From the NCBI GenBank assembly GCA_016214845.1, contig JACRMS010000026.1, positions 124,001 through 188,000 of the forward strand: a DNA stretch of 64,000 nucleotides, read 5' to 3'. Origin of the DNA: Nitrospirota bacterium. GTDB taxonomy: Bacteria; Nitrospirota; Thermodesulfovibrionia; UBA6902. This document shows, piece by piece, positions 34,423-43,931 of the stretch. Positions within the stretch are counted from its first letter, which is position 1; each line of letters opens with the position of its first letter. Made by a program: the position numbers and the translations under genes. Below the pieces are notes generated by a model. It worked only from the letters and a program-made list of their open reading frames with translations, did no database searches and had not been told where the DNA came from.

Positions 34423-35736
34423 TTAAGAACGCCTGACCTTGACTCTCAGGTGCTCGACCTTCTCAACGATAACATTTTCACCGGCCTTGATCGGTCCATC
34501 GCTCCAGGCCTTCCATATCTCGCCGTGGACAAAGACCATGCCTTCGTTATGAATGTCGGTCCTGGCTTTGCCCTCAAGTCCGACAAGCCCTTCGGCCCCG
34601 GTGACAGGCTTCTGTTTCTGAGCCTTCACAGCAAGCCTGATCGTCAGGAAGAAAAACAGTGTGGTAAGAAGGACCCCGGGAAGGACCACTTTAAGAGAGA
34701 GCTGGAAAAAAGGCAGAGGTGATTCAAAGAGCATCAGGGAGCCAATGGTCATCGAGATTATCCCGCCGATCGTAAGCACGCCATGAGAGATAATTTTGAT
34801 TTCAAGAATGAAAAGGATCAGGGCGAGAATGATCAGGAGCAGTCCGGCATAATTTACTGGCAGGGTCTGAAATGAATAGAAAGCGAGTATCAACGAGATC
34901 GCGCCGAACACCCCTGGGAATATCGCGCCGGGATTTGTCATCTCAAAAAATATGCCGTAAAAGCCTAACAGCATCAGCAAATACGCGACATTCGGATCGC
35001 TGATGAGATCCAGGATCTTGCTCCTGATGCCCATCTCCTTCATTACGATCTTTACGTCTTTGGTTTTTAAAACACGCTTCCCTGCCGCGGTTTCAACCTC
35101 TTTATTATCTATGGAGTCGAGAAGTGTTTTCAGGTCCGCCGCGACAAGATCGATCACCTTCAGTTTCAAGGCTTCGGTCTCTGTGATCGACACGCTCTCC
35201 CGCACAGCCTTCTCCGCCCATTCGGCATTCCTTCCCCTTTTCCCGGCTGTGGACTTAATGTAAGCGGCGGCGTCATTGACGGCCTTTTCCGCCATTGTCT
35301 TGTCCATTTTTTCTCCAACGCCTACGGGATGCGCAGCCCCGATATTAGTGCCCGGTGCCATCGCTGCAATATGCGCGGCAATGGTAATGAATACCCCCGC
35401 TGACGCGGCCCGCGCCCCTCCCGGAGCTACATAGACAGCTACGGGGACCTCGCTCGCAGTCATCCTTTTTACGATAGACCTCATTGAGGTATCCAGCCCG
35501 CCCGGGGTGTCGAGTTCGATGACAAGCAACTCCGCTTTTTCCTTCTCCGCTTCATCTATGCTTTTTGTAATGTATTCGGACATGACGGGATTCACTACGC
35601 CATCCGCTTTTATGACGATTATGTCAGCGACCGATTGTGAGACGAAAAGAAGTGACGCGAGAAGGGAAAAAAATATAAACGATATTTTACCGGACATACC
35701 GGACATAATTGAATTGCAGTTGAAAAGGTTTTTCAT
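34423..35736 (-). CDS. NfeD-family membrane serine protease (ClpP-like)
   Basis: 437 residues: signal or anchor helix, ClpP-like protease domain (LLVIELDTPGGLDTSMRSIV; APGGARAASAGVFI with the catalytic serine; AAHPVG), four to five membrane helices, then a C-terminal OB-fold NfeD domain (VGLEGKARTDIHNEGMVFVHG). Partner proteins are slipins; one is encoded at 29042. A TATTAT box lies only six bases before ATG 35736, so the RNA may be leaderless or ATG 35706 may be used. Confidence 0.9.
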   Translation of the reverse strand: MKNLFNCNSIMSGMSGKISFIFFSLLASLLFVSQSVADIIVIKADGVVNPVMSEYITKSIDEAEKEKAELLVIELDTPGGLDTSMRSIVKRMTASEVPVAVYVAPGGARAASAGVFITIAAHIAAMAPGTNIGAAHPVGVGEKMDKTMAEKAVNDAAAYIKSTAGKRGRNAEWAEKAVRESVSITETEALKLKVIDLVAADLKTLLDSIDNKEVETAAGKRVLKTKDVKIVMKEMGIRSKILDLISDPNVAYLLMLLGFYGIFFEMTNPGAIFPGVFGAISLILAFYSFQTLPVNYAGLLLIILALILFILEIKIISHGVLTIGGIISMTIGSLMLFESPLPFFQLSLKVVLPGVLLTTLFFFLTIRLAVKAQKQKPVTGAEGLVGLEGKARTDIHNEGMVFVHGEIWKAWSDGPIKAGENVIVEKVEHLRVKVRRS

Positions 35737-35778
35737 GGTATAATACTTTTACTAAATTTTAACATAAGAATTCAGGAT

Positions 35779-36426
35779 ATGCTGAAAATCAACGAAATCT
35801 TCAAAAGCATTCAGGGGGAATCAACTTTCGCGGGGCTCCCCTGCACTTTCATAAGACTCGCCGGCTGCAATCTCAGATGCACTTACTGCGATACCAGTTA
35901 TGCTTACTACAACGGCAAGGAGATCGCTGATGATGAGATCATTTCAAAGATAGATGAATACGGCGTCAAGTACGTGGAGTTCACCGGCGGCGAACCTTTG
36001 CTCCAGGAAGAAACTCCGCCTTTGCTTAAGACCCTCCTTGATAAGGGCTACACCGTATTGATCGAAACAAACGGCTCCATATGCATCGGCTGCCTCGACA
36101 AAAGACTGAATATCATCATGGATTACAAATCTCCGAAAAGCGGGATGAGCGAAAGGATGCGTCCAAAGAACTTTGATTTTTTAAAAAAGACCGACCAGAT
36201 AAAATTTGTCCTCATGGACGAGTCCGATTACACCTGGGCAAAGGGTGTGATCTCGGAGAATAAACTCGCCGAGAGGTTCGATAACATCCTGATGTCCCCT
36301 GCCTACGGCATCCTGCCTGCCAAAGACCTCGTGATGTGGGTATTGCGCGACAACCTTCCCGTCAGGGTGCAATTGCAGATCCATAAATACATCTGGGCTC
36401 CCGACGAGCACGAAGGGGTCTTTTAA
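35779..36426 (+). CDS. queE: 7-carboxy-7-deazaguanine synthase QueE
   Basis: Radical SAM enzyme that contracts 6-carboxytetrahydropterin to CDG in queuosine synthesis. FKSIQGESTFAGLPCTFIRL, iron-sulfur ligands C30, C34, C37 (CNLRCTYC), and FTGGEPLLQ are typical. 215 residues. QueC is at 11582; QueD is not in the window. No preQ1 riboswitch fits in the 42-bp gap to the divergent NfeD gene. Confidence 0.93.
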   Translation: MLKINEIFKSIQGESTFAGLPCTFIRLAGCNLRCTYCDTSYAYYNGKEIADDEIISKIDEYGVKYVEFTGGEPLLQEETPPLLKTLLDKGYTVLIETNGSICIGCLDKRLNIIMDYKSPKSGMSERMRPKNFDFLKKTDQIKFVLMDESDYTWAKGVISENKLAERFDNILMSPAYGILPAKDLVMWVLRDNLPVRVQLQIHKYIWAPDEHEGVF

Positions 36427-36431
36427 GATGG

Positions 36432-36470
36432 GAATTCAGAAGGCAGAATTCAGAAGACAGAAGACAGATT
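36432..36470. repeat. CAGAAGA heptamer array between queE and bioF
   Basis: Five units (CAGAAGG, CAGAATT, CAGAAGA, CAGAAGA, CAGATTA). Same family as the coding copies in kdsC, pilV and livF, here non-coding. Confidence 0.85.
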
Positions 36471-36477
36471 AAAGAAA

Positions 36478-37644
36478 GTGAAATGGTTTGGCGTAGAACT
36501 TCAGGCGCTCAAAAAAGAAAACCTCCTCAGAAAACTTACCTGCATTGGCCCATCTCACGGCCCAAAGATCTTAATTAACGGTCAAACCTTTATCAATTTT
36601 TCCTCAAATGATTATCTCGGCTTGTCAGGCCATCCTGAAATTGTGAGGGCCGCCGCAGGGGCGTTAAAGGAATACGGACTCGGCTCCGGCTCATCAAGAC
36701 TTCTGAGCGGCACATATACTCCGCATGAAAAACTTGAGGCGCGGATAGCCAAATTCAAAAGGACGGAAGCCGCCCTTGTATTCAACACAGGGTATGCTGC
36801 CAATACCGGGACCATTCCGGCGATAGCAGGAGATGATGCATTGATCTTCAGTGATGAGCTCAATCATGCGAGCATTGTTGACGGCGTGAGACTTTCAAAG
36901 GCCGATGTGAAAATTTATAAACATCGAGACGTAAATAATCTTGAATCTCTTTTAAAGAAAAATTGCAAAAGCAGATCGATCAAAAGACGCCTGATAATCA
37001 CCGACACGATCTTCAGCATGGACGGAGACATTGCGCCGCTGAAGGACATTCTTTCTTTTTGTGAAAAATATGACGCACTGCTGATGATCGATGACGCTCA
37101 TGGTACAGGTGTGATCGGGAAAACCGGCAGGGGCGCTCTTGAGCATTTCAACATTAGATCAAACCGCGTAATACAGATGGGCACGTTGAGTAAGGCGGCC
37201 GGATGTTTCGGCGCATTTGTCGCGGGTCCAACCGATTTAATAAACCTGCTGATCAGCAAGGCAAGGAGCTTCATCTATTCGACCTCCCTCCCTCCAGCAA
37301 TTACTGAGGCAAGCACGAAAGCAATAGATATTGTTGAGAATGAGTCGGGACAGAGAAGGAATAAATTATGGAAAAACAGGTTGCGATTATCTGAAGGTCT
37401 CAAGGGCCTCGGTTTTGATACGCTTAACTCGGAGACGCCGATAATCCCGGTGCTGATCGGCGATACAAAAAAAACGTTGAAGGCGGGGGGTTATCTTTTC
37501 AAAGAAAAAATATTCGCCCCTGCAATACGCCCACCCAGTGTGCCGGAGGGAAAATGCAGATTAAGGTTTTCAGTAACCTCCGCACATACGGATAAAGATA
37601 TTGATCGGGTGTTGGAGAGTTTAAGAAAGGTTAAAAACAAATAA
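36478..37644 (+). CDS. bioF: 8-amino-7-oxononanoate synthase
   Basis: PLP enzyme joining pimeloyl-ACP (or CoA) and alanine in biotin synthesis. FSSNDYLGLSGHPE, GLGSGSSRLLSGTY, FNTGYAANTGTIPAI, DDAHGTGVIGKTGRG and the PLP lysine K239 in GTLSKAAGCFGAF are all present. Starts at GTG 36478. First gene of bioF, SDR, bioD. 388 residues. Confidence 0.93.
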   Translation: MKWFGVELQALKKENLLRKLTCIGPSHGPKILINGQTFINFSSNDYLGLSGHPEIVRAAAGALKEYGLGSGSSRLLSGTYTPHEKLEARIAKFKRTEAALVFNTGYAANTGTIPAIAGDDALIFSDELNHASIVDGVRLSKADVKIYKHRDVNNLESLLKKNCKSRSIKRRLIITDTIFSMDGDIAPLKDILSFCEKYDALLMIDDAHGTGVIGKTGRGALEHFNIRSNRVIQMGTLSKAAGCFGAFVAGPTDLINLLISKARSFIYSTSLPPAITEASTKAIDIVENESGQRRNKLWKNRLRLSEGLKGLGFDTLNSETPIIPVLIGDTKKTLKAGGYLFKEKIFAPAIRPPSVPEGKCRLRFSVTSAHTDKDIDRVLESLRKVKNK

Positions 37645-37720
37645 CCACAGAGACTCAGAGGCACGGAGATGTTTTTATAAAGACATTTTAATTCCTCCGT
37701 GTCTCAGTGCCTCAGTGGTT
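37643..37720. repeat. Inverted pair of CACRGAG octamer arrays
   Basis: CACAGAGA, CTCAGAGG, CACGGAGA followed about 28 bp later by CCTCCGTGTCTCAGTGCCTC. Covers the bioF-SDR gap and begins within the bioF stop codon region. Confidence 0.88.
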
Positions 37721-37737
37721 TTTAAATTATTACTAAA

Positions 37738-38445
37738 ATGGTCTGTCTAATCACCGGTTCATCAAGAGGTCTCGGAAAATCTGTTGCTCTCGCTTTTGGA
37801 AAGCGGGGGCATCGGGTGGTTGTTCATTTCAAAGATAAAAAGAGTGAGGCTGATGCAGTTGCTTCCGGGATAAAAGAATCGCTGGCGCTCAAAGCTGATG
37901 TCAGAGATTTCAATGAGGTGAAATCTCTGGTTGAAAAAGTCGTGCGGAAATGGGGCCGCATTGATGTGCTTGTGAATAACGCAGGAATTACAAAAGAGGC
38001 CCTGCTGTTAAAGACATCCGAAAAAGATTTTGACGAAGTAGTTGACACCAACCTCAAGGGGCCGTTCAATTTCATCCGCGCCGTTGCTCCATACATGACA
38101 AAGCAGAAAACCAAACACATCATAAACATCTCCTCCATCGCCGGGATAAAAGGCAAGGCAGGTTTGTCAGCTTACTCAGCGTCAAAGGCTGGTCTCATCG
38201 GTTTAACTATAAGTGCGGCACGAGAACTTAGTAAACACAACATCATGGTCAACGCCGTTCTTCCCGGATACATGCTCACTGAAATGGGAATGGCATCGAA
38301 TGAGAAAGCAAAAGAACTCGCGCTTCAGGACAGTCTTGTAAAAGAATTCTCTAACCCCGATAATGTCGCCGACTTTATCTGCTACCTTTCAGAGACAAAA
38401 GGAATAACAGAACAGGTTTTCAATCTGGATTCAAGGATATTGTAG
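37738..38445 (+). CDS. Short-chain dehydrogenase (FabG-like) of the biotin operon
   Basis: 235 residues. NAD(P) loop TGSSRGLGKS (6-15), NNAGIT, catalytic Ser in ISSIAG, and YSASK. Closely FabG-like; its position between bioF and bioD suggests a role in making or adapting the pimeloyl moiety, but a general 3-oxoacyl-ACP reductase cannot be excluded. Confidence 0.82.
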   Translation: MVCLITGSSRGLGKSVALAFGKRGHRVVVHFKDKKSEADAVASGIKESLALKADVRDFNEVKSLVEKVVRKWGRIDVLVNNAGITKEALLLKTSEKDFDEVVDTNLKGPFNFIRAVAPYMTKQKTKHIINISSIAGIKGKAGLSAYSASKAGLIGLTISAARELSKHNIMVNAVLPGYMLTEMGMASNEKAKELALQDSLVKEFSNPDNVADFICYLSETKGITEQVFNLDSRIL

Positions 38446-38475
38446 GGGCGGGAGTTTAGAGACCGGCAATGGGAA

Positions 38476-38504
38476 TTGACAAGCGCTTGGCATCATGCCA
38501 TTAT
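38476..38504 (+). promoter_or_regulatory. Toxin-antitoxin promoter with palindromic operator
   Basis: TTGACA (38476-38481), then a perfect palindrome TGGCAT-C-ATGCCA (38488-38500) overlapping a weak -10 (CATTAT 38499-38504). The position between the boxes is typical for autorepression by an antitoxin. Confidence 0.6.
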
Positions 38505-38542
38505 AGTCTTAATTCTGGTCAACCTTAATGGAGGTCATCGAA

Positions 38543-38803
38543 ATGAAAACTTTATCGCTTTCCGAGGCAAAAATGAAATTAAGCGGGCTTGTCGAATCAG
38601 TTTCCAGGACCGACGAAGAGATAGTCATTACGAAAAACGGCTCACCCGCAGCTGTGTTGATAAGTCCTGACGAATTTGAGAGCCTTAAAGAGACCATTGC
38701 CGTCCGTTCTGATGTGTCTCTCATGAATGAAATTAAAAAGGGACTGAAAGCCCTGAAAGCAAAAAAGGCAAAACTATATACCCTTGATGAATTGTTCGGG
38801 TAA
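38543..38803 (+). CDS. Phd/YefM-family antitoxin
   Basis: 86 residues beginning MKTLSLSEAKMKLSGLVESV and continuing DEEIVITKNGSPAAVLISPDE, the Phd/YefM N-terminal DNA-binding fold; the C-terminal tail (KALKAKKAKLYTLDELFG) would wrap the toxin. GGAGG at 38530-38534 fixes ATG 38543. Eleven bases separate it from the toxin. Confidence 0.9.
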   Translation: MKTLSLSEAKMKLSGLVESVSRTDEEIVITKNGSPAAVLISPDEFESLKETIAVRSDVSLMNEIKKGLKALKAKKAKLYTLDELFG

Positions 38804-38814
38804 CCTTCCCTGTC

Positions 38815-39108
38815 ATGGCACATTCAACATACAAGCTGAAAATTCCCGATGATATTGCACATCTAATCCGCACACTGCACCCCGAACTTAAAAAAAAGAG
38901 CAGGGCCGGCCTCAAGGCCATTCTGTCAAATCCAGCCGACGGCAAAGCGCTTAAAGACGAACTCGCAGGACTGCGAAGCTTCCGTATCAGCAAATTCAGG
39001 ATCATCTACAGAGAAGGCCGAAATGTAATCGAACTTGTCGCCATTGGTCCGCGTGAACGGATATATGAAGATACCTACCGGCTGTTGAAAAAAGAGGGTC
39101 TGGACTGA
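38815..39108 (+). CDS. RelE/ParE-family toxin
   Basis: 97 residues: YKLKIPDDIAHLIRTLHPELKKK, DGKALKDELAGLRSFRISKFRIIY, VIELVAIGPRERIYEDTYRLL. The RSFRxxxFRIIY core is the RelE fold; RelE toxins cut mRNA on ribosomes. The pair sits inside the biotin operon, 15 bp before bioD. Confidence 0.88.
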   Translation: MAHSTYKLKIPDDIAHLIRTLHPELKKKSRAGLKAILSNPADGKALKDELAGLRSFRISKFRIIYREGRNVIELVAIGPRERIYEDTYRLLKKEGLD

Positions 39109-39122
39109 CCGAGGAATTAACT

Positions 39123-39797
39123 ATGCACAAAGGCATTTTCATAACAGGCACTGACACTGGCGTCGGCAAGTCATTTGTAGCAATCGGCCTGATGAGGGCT
39201 TTTAAGGAAATGGGATTGCAGGTCTGTCCCATGAAGCCGGTGGAGACAGGCTGCAAAGTTCAGAAGGGAAAGCTCGTTCCGGCGGATACAATGGAACTTA
39301 TCAACGCTGCTGATGTGAATGAGCCGCTTGACCTCATCAACCCTTACCGTTTCAGACAACCGCTTGCCCCGGCAGTAGCGGCTGAGGTGGAGGGAGTTGT
39401 AATCAAAAAAGAAAAGATATTGTCCGCACACAAACAACTTTCAAAGAGATACGACATTACAATTGTCGAAGGCGCAGGCGGGATAATGGTGCCTGTGTAT
39501 AAAAAATATCTCTTCCTTGACCTTATTAAAGATATGAGACTGCCGGTCATAATCGTCTCAAGGCCCGGCCTCGGAACGATCAACCATACCCTGCTGACGA
39601 TAAACGCCGCGAGGAGCAGAGGGATAGAAGTTGCCGGTGTGATAATAAATTATTCGGGAAAGATAAAAAAAGATATTTCCGTGAGGACTAACCCTGAAGT
39701 GATAGAGGGGCTTGGCAGGGTCCCGGTCTTGGGTATTTTGCATTCCGGAAAAGTATTTGCACAAATTGCGAAAAATATTTTGTCCTGTCTTCAGTAA
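39123..39797 (+). CDS. bioD: Dethiobiotin synthetase
   Basis: ATP-dependent carboxylase forming the ureido ring of dethiobiotin. P-loop GTDTGVGKS (8-16), PMKPVETGC, LINPYRFRQPLAPAVAAEVEG, VEGAGGIMVPVY. 224 residues. Separated from bioF and the SDR by the toxin-antitoxin pair; bioA and bioB are elsewhere. Confidence 0.93.
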   Translation: MHKGIFITGTDTGVGKSFVAIGLMRAFKEMGLQVCPMKPVETGCKVQKGKLVPADTMELINAADVNEPLDLINPYRFRQPLAPAVAAEVEGVVIKKEKILSAHKQLSKRYDITIVEGAGGIMVPVYKKYLFLDLIKDMRLPVIIVSRPGLGTINHTLLTINAARSRGIEVAGVIINYSGKIKKDISVRTNPEVIEGLGRVPVLGILHSGKVFAQIAKNILSCLQ

Positions 39798-39835
39798 TTC
39801 AGAGGCATTAAATTAACCGGGACCCTGTCCCCGCG

Positions 39836-40213
39836 TTATTCCACAACCAGCTTGCCTATCATACCACCCCATGAATAATGGAATCCCTTTTCAATGTAAC
39901 AGCCAAATTCAAACTCGCCTGATTTGGATGCGTAAAATTCCCCGGCAACCTTCTTGCCTTTGGGAACTTCAAAGCGCAGGCCGTAACCGTTGAGCCTGAA
40001 ATTATAATCCCAGTCAACGCTCTCCACTTCCAATATCACGTGGGAATCCTTCTTCACCTTGATGACATTCGGCTCCCAGTTGCAGTTTTCACCTTTCAAT
40101 TGGACTTTCATGACAGGCGCGCTGGCAGGCATTCCCTCCAGGGCTGTCATTTTCTGCTTGGCGGCGCATCCGACAATAAAGATCATAAAAACAAGAAGAC
40201 ATAACTTTCTCAC
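39836..40213 (-). CDS. Cupredoxin-like lipoprotein
   Basis: 125 residues. Signal peptide with lipobox IVGC (C16). The rest is a beta-sandwich like cupredoxin or nitrous-oxide-reductase-type domains (NWEPNVIKVKKDSHVILEV; WDYNFRLNGYGLRFEVPKGK; GEFEFGCYIEKGFHYSWGGM). The C, H and M in the last stretch could bind copper, though spacing (C-x6-H-x5-M) differs from classic blue copper proteins. Function unknown. Confidence 0.65.
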   Translation of the reverse strand: MRKLCLLVFMIFIVGCAAKQKMTALEGMPASAPVMKVQLKGENCNWEPNVIKVKKDSHVILEVESVDWDYNFRLNGYGLRFEVPKGKKVAGEFYASKSGEFEFGCYIEKGFHYSWGGMIGKLVVE

Positions 40214-40377
40214 TTTGCTCCTCCTTTCATTAAAATAATTTTGTGCGTATTTCTTATCTTCTGATTATCATATAAGGCAATGCGTGTCCACTTTAAAAAT
40301 TTTATAAAACTATAAAACACAAGGCTTGAAATTCCCTTCTTTGACTTACACTTTTCAAATCAGTTAACTTTATATTC

Positions 40378-41220
40378 ATGCGCCACCCGGAATGGATAAA
40401 GGTAAAATTAACAGAGACACACGGTACAAAAAAGATACTCAGAGATCATAAGGTCTCTACCGTCTGTGAAGAAGCCCGGTGCCCCAACCAGGGAAAGTGT
40501 TTTTCTAAGAACACCGCGACCTTTATGGTCTTAGGCGACAGGTGCACGAGGAACTGCTCCTTCTGCGCTGTTGAATCCTCAAGCCCTTTGCCGCTTGACC
40601 CCGGTGAGCCTGAAAGGGTCGCGGATGCCGCGTCAGCGCTGGGCCTGAAATTCGTCGTCATCACCTCTGTGACGAGAGACGATCTGCCGGACGGCGGGGC
40701 CGGGCAGTTTGCAAGAACGATACAGGCGATACGGAAGAAAAACCCGGCAATTAAAATAGAAGTGCTGACTCCTGATTTCAGGGGAAATGTTGAGGCGTTA
40801 AAAACAGTCCTTGACGCACAGCCCGATGTATTCAATCATAATGTCGAAACAGTTCCGCGCTTGTATTCAACGGTCAGGCCTCAGGCCGGTTATCTTCTTT
40901 CGATAAACGTACTGAAAACTGCAAAGCAATTGTGTCCCGGTATGAAAACCAAATCAGGACTTATGCTCGGCCTTGGAGAGAATGAATCAGAGGTGCTGTC
41001 TGTCATGAGAGATTTGAGGGACGCAGGCTGTGACTTTCTGACAATCGGCCAATACCTGAGGCCGGGGAGAAACAATATCCCCGTTGTTGAATACATAAGA
41101 CCTGAGATGTTTGAACAATACAGGATAAAGGGACTTGAAATGGGTTTTACCGCCGTCGCTTCATCGCCGCTGACGAGAAGCTCAATGGACGCGCATAAAA
41201 TATATTATAATAATCCTTAG
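40378..41220 (+). CDS. lipA: Lipoyl synthase
   Basis: Radical SAM enzyme inserting two sulfurs into octanoyl-protein. Auxiliary cluster ligands in CEEARCPNQGKCF, radical SAM cluster CTRNCSFC, and FLTIGQYLRPG, terminal SSPLTRSS. 280 residues. Would serve GcvH at 17556. LipB or LplA is not seen nearby. Confidence 0.95.
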   Translation: MRHPEWIKVKLTETHGTKKILRDHKVSTVCEEARCPNQGKCFSKNTATFMVLGDRCTRNCSFCAVESSSPLPLDPGEPERVADAASALGLKFVVITSVTRDDLPDGGAGQFARTIQAIRKKNPAIKIEVLTPDFRGNVEALKTVLDAQPDVFNHNVETVPRLYSTVRPQAGYLLSINVLKTAKQLCPGMKTKSGLMLGLGENESEVLSVMRDLRDAGCDFLTIGQYLRPGRNNIPVVEYIRPEMFEQYRIKGLEMGFTAVASSPLTRSSMDAHKIYYNNP

Positions 41221-41224
41221 ATTT

Positions 41225-41256
41225 CGCATCTGTGTCATCTGCGTAATCTGCGGATA
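41225..41256. repeat. ATCTGYGTA nonamer array
   Basis: Three 9-bp units (ATCTGTGTC, ATCTGCGTA, ATCTGCGGA) between lipA and the aminotransferase gene. Confidence 0.85.
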
Positions 41257-41274
41257 TTTTTTTAAGGAGATCGT

Positions 41275-42450
41275 ATGCTTGAGTTTAAGAGAATAAAACG
41301 CCTTCCGCCTTATGTCTTTGCGATTGTAAACCAGCTAAAGATGGAGGCGCGGAGGAAGGGTGAGGACATCATCGACCTCGGCATGGGAAATCCCGATATG
41401 CCGACACCTCAGCACATTGTAGAAAAACTTGTAGAGGCGGCCCAGAACCCGAAGAACCACAGGTACTCCGCATCAAAAGGTATCACCCAGTTGAGGCTTG
41501 CAATATGCGAGTGGTACAAGAGGCGATTTGACGTTGATCTCGACCACGAGACCGAGGCGGTAGTGACAATCGGCTCAAAGGAAGGGTTGTCTCATCTCGC
41601 ATACGCGATGATCGAGCCCGGCGACCTTATATTGACTCCGGCCCCAGCGTACCCAATTCATCCCTACAGTTTCATCCTTGCCGGAGGCGACGTCAGGAGC
41701 ATCCCGATCGGAAAAGACACGGATTTTTTTAAAAGCATGGAAGACGCCTTCAGGACAGCATGGCCGAGGCCGAAGGCGCTGCTGATAAACTTTCCCCATA
41801 ATCCGACAACCGCCTGCACTGATATTGAATTCTTTCAGAGGGTGGTTGATTTTGCGAAGGAGAACAACATTATCGTTATCCATGATTTTGCTTATGCCGA
41901 TCTTGCTTTCGATGGTTACAAACCGCCGAGCTTTCTCCAGGCAAAAGGCGCGAAAGATGTGGGTGTGGAATTCTTCTCGCTCACGAAAAGTTATTCAATG
42001 GCGGGCTGGAGGGTCGGCTTTTGCGTGGGCAATAAGGAAATAGTCGGCGCGCTTACAAAGATAAAAAGCTATCTCGACTACGGCATGTTCCAGCCGATAC
42101 AGATCGCGAGCATCATTGCATTGAGAGGGCCGCAGGACTGCGTTGGGCAGATCGCAAAGACATACGAAAGCAGAAGGAACGTTTTGATACAGGGACTGAA
42201 TAGCGCGGGATGGATAGTGGAGCCTCCAAAAGCAACCATGTTCGTATGGGCTGATATCCCTGAACCGTTCAGGAAAATGGATTCGCTCGAATTTTCAAAG
42301 CACCTGATAAAAGAAGCCGGTGTTGCTGTTTCACCCGGTATCGGCTTCGGCCCGGCAGGTGAGGGATTTGTCCGGTTTGCACTGGTGGAAAACGAGCACA
42401 GGATAAAACAGGCGGCACGGGGAATCAAGAAAGCGCTGAATAAACTGTAA
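41275..42450 (+). CDS. Class I/II aminotransferase (AlaC / LL-DAP aminotransferase-like)
   Basis: 391 residues. [31 protein letters not shown] start, [28 protein letters not shown], and PLP lysine in [16 protein letters not shown]. This is the AlaC/DapL-related subgroup; its neighbours in aspartate-family synthesis favour alanine or a similar small amino acid, or LL-diaminopimelate, as product. AAGGAG precedes ATG 41275. Confidence 0.82.
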   Translation: MLEFKRIKRLPPYVFAIVNQLKMEARRKGEDIIDLGMGNPDMPTPQHIVEKLVEAAQNPKNHRYSASKGITQLRLAICEWYKRRFDVDLDHETEAVVTIGSKEGLSHLAYAMIEPGDLILTPAPAYPIHPYSFILAGGDVRSIPIGKDTDFFKSMEDAFRTAWPRPKALLINFPHNPTTACTDIEFFQRVVDFAKENNIIVIHDFAYADLAFDGYKPPSFLQAKGAKDVGVEFFSLTKSYSMAGWRVGFCVGNKEIVGALTKIKSYLDYGMFQPIQIASIIALRGPQDCVGQIAKTYESRRNVLIQGLNSAGWIVEPPKATMFVWADIPEPFRKMDSLEFSKHLIKEAGVAVSPGIGFGPAGEGFVRFALVENEHRIKQAARGIKKALNKL

Positions 42451-42455
42451 ATTGA

Positions 42456-42522
42456 ATCGTGATGCGTAAAGCGTAATGGGCAAAAAAACAATTCATAACG
42501 CATTACGGATTTCTCATAACGG
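42456..42522. repeat. GTGATGC/GTAATGG heptamers with facing ACGCATT copy
   Basis: GTGATGC, GTAAAGC, GTAATGG then, 20 bp on, ATAACGCATTACGGAT: an imperfect inverted array related to 2710-2738. Confidence 0.7.
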
Positions 42523-42617
42523 TTTTAATATTATCTTGTCCTTACCTTGAATAAATCCAAGTATTTGGAGCATAATATTTTTCCAGATAAAATTTATTGA
42601 CTGCTTGCGGGGTAACA

Positions 42618-43928
42618 TTGAAAAACAACTCTGTAAATATCGGCATTATCGGTTTTGGAACTGTAGGGGCCGGGACCGCAAAAATTCTTTTGAGGAAACG
42701 CGCGGAACTTGAGGGTAAGCTCGGTTTCCCGCTTGTTCTCAAAAACATTGCCGACCTCGATACAAAACGCGACAGGGGCATTAAACTTCCAGCCGGGGTC
42801 CTGATAAATGACGCGAAGGCAATGTTGAATGATCCCTCCATTGATATCGTGGTAGAGCTTATGGGCGGGATACATCCGGCAAAGGAGTTTATCCTTCAGG
42901 CAATTAAAAACGGCAAGCACGTTGTGACTGCCAACAAGGCGCTTCTTGCTACTGAAGGCCACGAGATATTCAAGGCGGCGAGAAAGAGCAAGGTGGATAT
43001 CGGCTTTGAGGCGTCGGTTGCCGGCAGCATCCCTATTATAAAGGTGGTGAGGGAGTCGCTCATCGGCAACAACATCCAGAGTATCTACGGCATCATCAAC
43101 GGGACGTCGAATTATATTCTTACCAAAATGACCGATGAGGGAATTGACTTCGGGACAGCCCTCAAAGAGGCCCAGGCGCTTGGCTACGCGGAGGCAGACC
43201 CTACTTTTGATATTGAAGGCATTGATTCAGCGCACAAGCTGACGATCCTTTCATCGCTTTCTTTCGGCGTCCCGCTTTCCTTTAAAAAGATCTACACTGA
43301 AGGCATAACGAAGATCACACCGCTGGATATCCAGTTTGCATCTGAGTTTGGATATAAGATAAAATTACTGGCGATCGCGAAACAGGCTGACAGGCATGTC
43401 GAGGTCAGGGTGCATCCGACAATGCTCCCGAAGGACCACCTCATTGCAAATGTGAACGGCGTGTTTAATGCGATTTACATTGAGGGCGACGCGATAGGCT
43501 CCCAGCTTTATTATGGAAAGGGAGCCGGTGAAATGCCCACGGGCAGCGCCGTTGTCAGCGACATCGCGGATATCGCAAGAGGTATCAAAACAGGTCTGTC
43601 ATGCAGAACACATGGAATTACCATGACTGAGAACCCTGAATTGAAGATCAAAAAAATTGAGGACATCAGGACCTGTTATTACCTGCGCTTCTCAGCGCTT
43701 GACAAACCGGGGGTGCTGTCCAAAATATCGGGCATCCTCGGAAGCCACGATATAAGCATAAAGTCGATGATACAGAAGGGCAGAAAGGTAGAGAAGGCGG
43801 TGCCTGTTGTTATGATGACGCATGAAGCAAGGGAAAATGATATGGCGCAGGCGCTGAAAGAGATCAACCGCCTCTCGCTTGTGTCGGAGAAAACCATTTA
43901 TCTGAGGGTCGAGGGAGGAGAAGGTTAA
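42618..43928 (+). CDS. hom: Homoserine dehydrogenase
   Basis: Reduces aspartate semialdehyde to homoserine. NAD(P) fold NIGIIGFGTVGAGTAKIL, VTANKALLA, GIINGTSNYILTKM, catalytic region ALGYAEADPTFDIEG, and a C-terminal ACT domain (RFSALDKPGVLSKISGILG) for threonine feedback. I start at TTG 42618, where the usual sequence begins just after a GGGG ribosome-like run; TTG 42597 is an in-frame alternative. Heads the sulfur/threonine operon. Confidence 0.92.
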   Translation: MKNNSVNIGIIGFGTVGAGTAKILLRKRAELEGKLGFPLVLKNIADLDTKRDRGIKLPAGVLINDAKAMLNDPSIDIVVELMGGIHPAKEFILQAIKNGKHVVTANKALLATEGHEIFKAARKSKVDIGFEASVAGSIPIIKVVRESLIGNNIQSIYGIINGTSNYILTKMTDEGIDFGTALKEAQALGYAEADPTFDIEGIDSAHKLTILSSLSFGVPLSFKKIYTEGITKITPLDIQFASEFGYKIKLLAIAKQADRHVEVRVHPTMLPKDHLIANVNGVFNAIYIEGDAIGSQLYYGKGAGEMPTGSAVVSDIADIARGIKTGLSCRTHGITMTENPELKIKKIEDIRTCYYLRFSALDKPGVLSKISGILGSHDISIKSMIQKGRKVEKAVPVVMMTHEARENDMAQALKEINRLSLVSEKTIYLRVEGGEG

Positions 43929-43931
43929 TTC

